Source: Ruminococcus sp.
GTDB taxonomy: Bacteria > Bacillota > Clostridia > Oscillospirales > Ruminococcaceae
Assembly: GCA_029063695.1 (NCBI GenBank)
Contig: JAIDNR010000122.1
Coordinates: 1-6,848 of the forward strand
Direction of reading: 5' to 3'
Length of the DNA: 6,848 nt
Positions 5,149 to 6,848 of this stretch are shown piece by piece. Position 1 is the stretch's first letter. Each line of letters starts with the position of its first letter. Below the pieces are notes generated by a model. The model worked only from the letters and a program-made list of their open reading frames with translations, searched no databases and was not told the DNA's origin. The position numbers were made by a program, and so were the translations under genes.

Positions 5149-6848
5149 TTACCAAGTACCTACATCACCGCCGGTACCTGCATTCGGGTCAGCATTTCCT
5201 GTATCGCCGCCGCCCGTTCCTGCGTTAGGGTCAACCCAACCTGTATCGCCGCCTGTGCCTGCATTAGGGTCAACCCAGCCTGTGTCACCGCCGCCTGTAC
5301 CTGTATTCGGGTCAGTCCAGCCTGTGTCACCACCGCCTGTACCTGCGTTGGGGTCAGTCCAACCTGTATCGCCGCCGTTGCCTGTATTATTATTCCATGA
5401 GTTTCCGCCGCCGGAGTTGTTTCCCCATGAATTTTCATTACCTGATGAAGTTGTCACACCATAGTGATTTCCTGTACAGATAGGAGCATTTGTTGATTTC
5501 CAGTAACCTGTGATTCCTTTCGGACAGTATGCACCTGCACGCATACCTGTAACCGAACACATAGATTCAGCTATAACAGATTCAACAGGGTCAAAATCAG
5601 CAGGAGTATCGGCGTACGCAGTCTGAGCATAGTCACCGATAATATTTTTCCAGACTGTACACGCATGAAGTGATGACGGAAGTGAAAGGTCTTTTCGGTA
5701 CTGCTCATAACCGATAGTAATACCACTTGCAAAGTCACGGGTAAGACCGACGAAAACAGAGTCACTCCAGTCTTCAGTTGTACCTGTTTTTCCGGATACA
5801 ACTTTATTGTAGAGACGTGCGGTAGTACCCGTACCGTTTTCGACAACGTTTTTCATAAGTCTGTTCATAACCCATGCAGTCTCATCTGAAACGGCATCCT
5901 GTCCTATATCAGAGTTGTCAATAAGCACATTATGATTACCGTCCTCAATTTTTGAAATAATGTGAGGTTTATAATAAGTGCCATTATTTCCATAAGGTAT
6001 ATATGCACCGACAAGATTCTGTAAAGTTACACCGTAAGTCAACGCACCGATAGAAAGCGGTGCATTGTTACGGTCATTGAGCTCAGTGCCTTCGCCGTAC
6101 AAATCAAGACCGAGTTTTTCGGTAGAAAATTCATATACAGCTTCGGGAGTGAGTTCTTTGCAGAGCTGTGCAGGAACTGTGTTGAATGATTGTTGCAGGA
6201 AGTAGTAAATTTGATGGGTTGCACCTGAACCGTCTACATTTCCGTAGTTTGTAGGCCATGGCTTTCCGTTCGCACCAAGTACATCAGGAAGAGGACTGTC
6301 CTTGTAATTGCTTCCCCAATGTATATGGTCACTTTCAAGTGCGAGACCGTAAGTTGAGATAGGCTTGATTGTCGAGCCAATCTGACGTTTGTCACGTACT
6401 GCATAGTTGGTAACGAGCGAGTATTTTTTCTCACCCCACTGACCTACGGTTGCCATAACAGAGCCGTCATATCGGAGTGCAGTGAAAGCGACGTGCGGAA
6501 GTGCTTCATCAGTCTCACCATCGCCGTCGAGGTCGACCCAGCGTTTTACCCAGTTTTCGTCGAGGAAGTTGTTTATATCAAGGAATTTTTCCTCAACATA
6601 GTCCTGCATCTGTCTGTCGATAGTGGAATAGATTCTGTAGCCGCCTTTGTTGATACGGTCAATGGCTTCTCGTTCATCAATATTATAAAGTTCCATAAGA
6701 TAACCGGCAGCTTCCCACATCATTGCATCGACTTCCCATGTATAAGCAGTCTGTTCCTGTTCCATTTCTTCGAGGTCAACTTCGGGGTGTAAAGCTTTGT
6801 ACTCAGCGGAATCGGCGAAGAGTATTTTTTCGTTGAGTGCTTCCTGAT
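5149..6848 (-). CDS. class A penicillin-binding protein (PBP1A-like), 5' end outside the window
   Basis: The reading frame is open to the window edge, so 565 C-terminal residues are seen and the start is missing. The ATG at 6765 is internal, because in-frame coding continues upstream of it. Class A PBPs join an N-terminal glycosyltransferase (GT51, beyond the edge) to a transpeptidase and polymerise and cross-link peptidoglycan outside the membrane. Numbering from the internal Met at 6765: linker strand GGYRIYSTID at 41-50, active-site motif STIK with nucleophile Ser131 and Lys134, SFN at 193-195, and KTGTT at 326-330. All three penicillin-binding motifs are intact. An acidic DxDGDGxxDE segment sits at 78-87. 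After the domain come a Cys-containing stretch (Cys403, Cys414, Cys430), an Asn/Gly/Ser linker (about 440-463) and a repeat tail (464-538). It is followed by a hairpin terminator. Confidence 0.95.
   Translation of the reverse strand, partial: QEALNEKILFADSAEYKALHPEVDLEEMEQEQTAYTWEVDAMMWEAAGYLMELYNIDEREAIDRINKGGYRIYSTIDRQMQDYVEEKFLDINNFLDENWVKRWVDLDGDGETDEALPHVAFTALRYDGSVMATVGQWGEKKYSLVTNYAVRDKRQIGSTIKPISTYGLALESDHIHWGSNYKDSPLPDVLGANGKPWPTNYGNVDGSGATHQIYYFLQQSFNTVPAQLCKELTPEAVYEFSTEKLGLDLYGEGTELNDRNNAPLSIGALTYGVTLQNLVGAYIPYGNNGTYYKPHIISKIEDGNHNVLIDNSDIGQDAVSDETAWVMNRLMKNVVENGTGTTARLYNKVVSGKTGTTEDWSDSVFVGLTRDFASGITIGYEQYRKDLSLPSSLHACTVWKNIIGDYAQTAYADTPADFDPVESVIAESMCSVTGMRAGAYCPKGITGYWKSTNAPICTGNHYGVTTSSGNENSWGNNSGGGNSWNNNTGNGGDTGWTDPNAGTGGGDTGWTDPNTGTGGGDTGWVDPNAGTGGDTGWVDPNAGTGGGDTGNADPNAGTGGDVGTW
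5152..5376 (-). repeat. tandem 39/42-bp coding repeats, C-terminal tail of the PBP
   Basis: Five consecutive copies of a 13- or 14-residue unit, consensus (G)GGDTGW[T/V]DPNAGT, are followed by a partial sixth (GGDVGTW). In reading order the units cover 5338-5376, 5296-5337, 5254-5295, 5215-5253 and 5173-5214, with the partial at 5152-5172. Unit length alternates by one Gly codon, and variants are T/V after Trp, NTGT in copy 2 and GNAD in copy 5. The tail is Gly-, Asp- and Pro-rich and likely disordered and extracellular. On the opposite strand these repeats make chance open frames that are not genes. Confidence 0.93.

Noticed and set aside
5078..5155. Longer N-terminus of the methyltransferase from the ATG at 5155
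   Set aside because: It crosses the hairpin terminator and the PBP stop. The TTG at 5077 has GAGGTGA upstream and gives the usual family N-terminus.
5140..5464. Open frames on the + strand, and a possible CRISPR array, across the repeats
   Set aside because: The frames are shadows of the coding repeats. The repeats are contiguous, without unique spacers, and stay in frame with the PBP.

Overview
The window looks like an ordinary chromosomal stretch of a low-GC Gram-positive bacterium, most likely an anaerobic Clostridia member of the Ruminococcus/Oscillospiraceae type. This rests on the AT-rich composition, strong AGAGGTG/GGAGG ribosome binding sites, near-consensus sigma-A promoters, TTG and GTG starts, the style of the proteins and the presence of a C_GCAxxG_C_C family protein. 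The genus is an inference from gene style and was not tested by a search.

Layout: an arginine tRNA (ACG anticodon) lies at the left edge on the + strand, with its own promoter and terminator. Everything else is on the - strand and is read from right to left. From the right these are: (1) the 3' portion of a class A penicillin-binding protein gene that runs out of the window, ending in a Gly/Asp/Pro tandem-repeat tail and a hairpin terminator; (2) a tightly overlapped three-gene set, a THUMP-domain SAM-dependent RNA methyltransferase (TTG start), a ComF-family phosphoribosyltransferase-like protein (GTG start) and a small cysteine-rich C_GCAxxG_C_C protein, closed by a terminator whose loop contains the stop codon; (3) a metal-uptake ABC operon of substrate-binding lipoprotein, ATPase and permease, driven by a fully consensus promoter with a Fur-type 7-1-7 operator placed at the transcription start, and closed by a - strand polarised terminator facing the tRNA.

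The ABC operon makes a complete high-affinity divalent-metal importer (lipoprotein receptor, membrane channel, ATP motor), probably derepressed when metal is scarce. The penicillin-binding protein builds cell wall outside the membrane. The methyltransferase probably modifies ribosomal RNA. The roles of the ComF and C_GCAxxG proteins in this operon are not known.

I did not find an undescribed system such as a defence island, retroelement or CRISPR array. The points most worth a second look are the Fur-like operator on a zinc-type operon, the unusual metal-site residues of its lipoprotein, the repeat tail and DxDGDG insert of the penicillin-binding protein, and the terminator that overlaps the C_GCAxxG gene.
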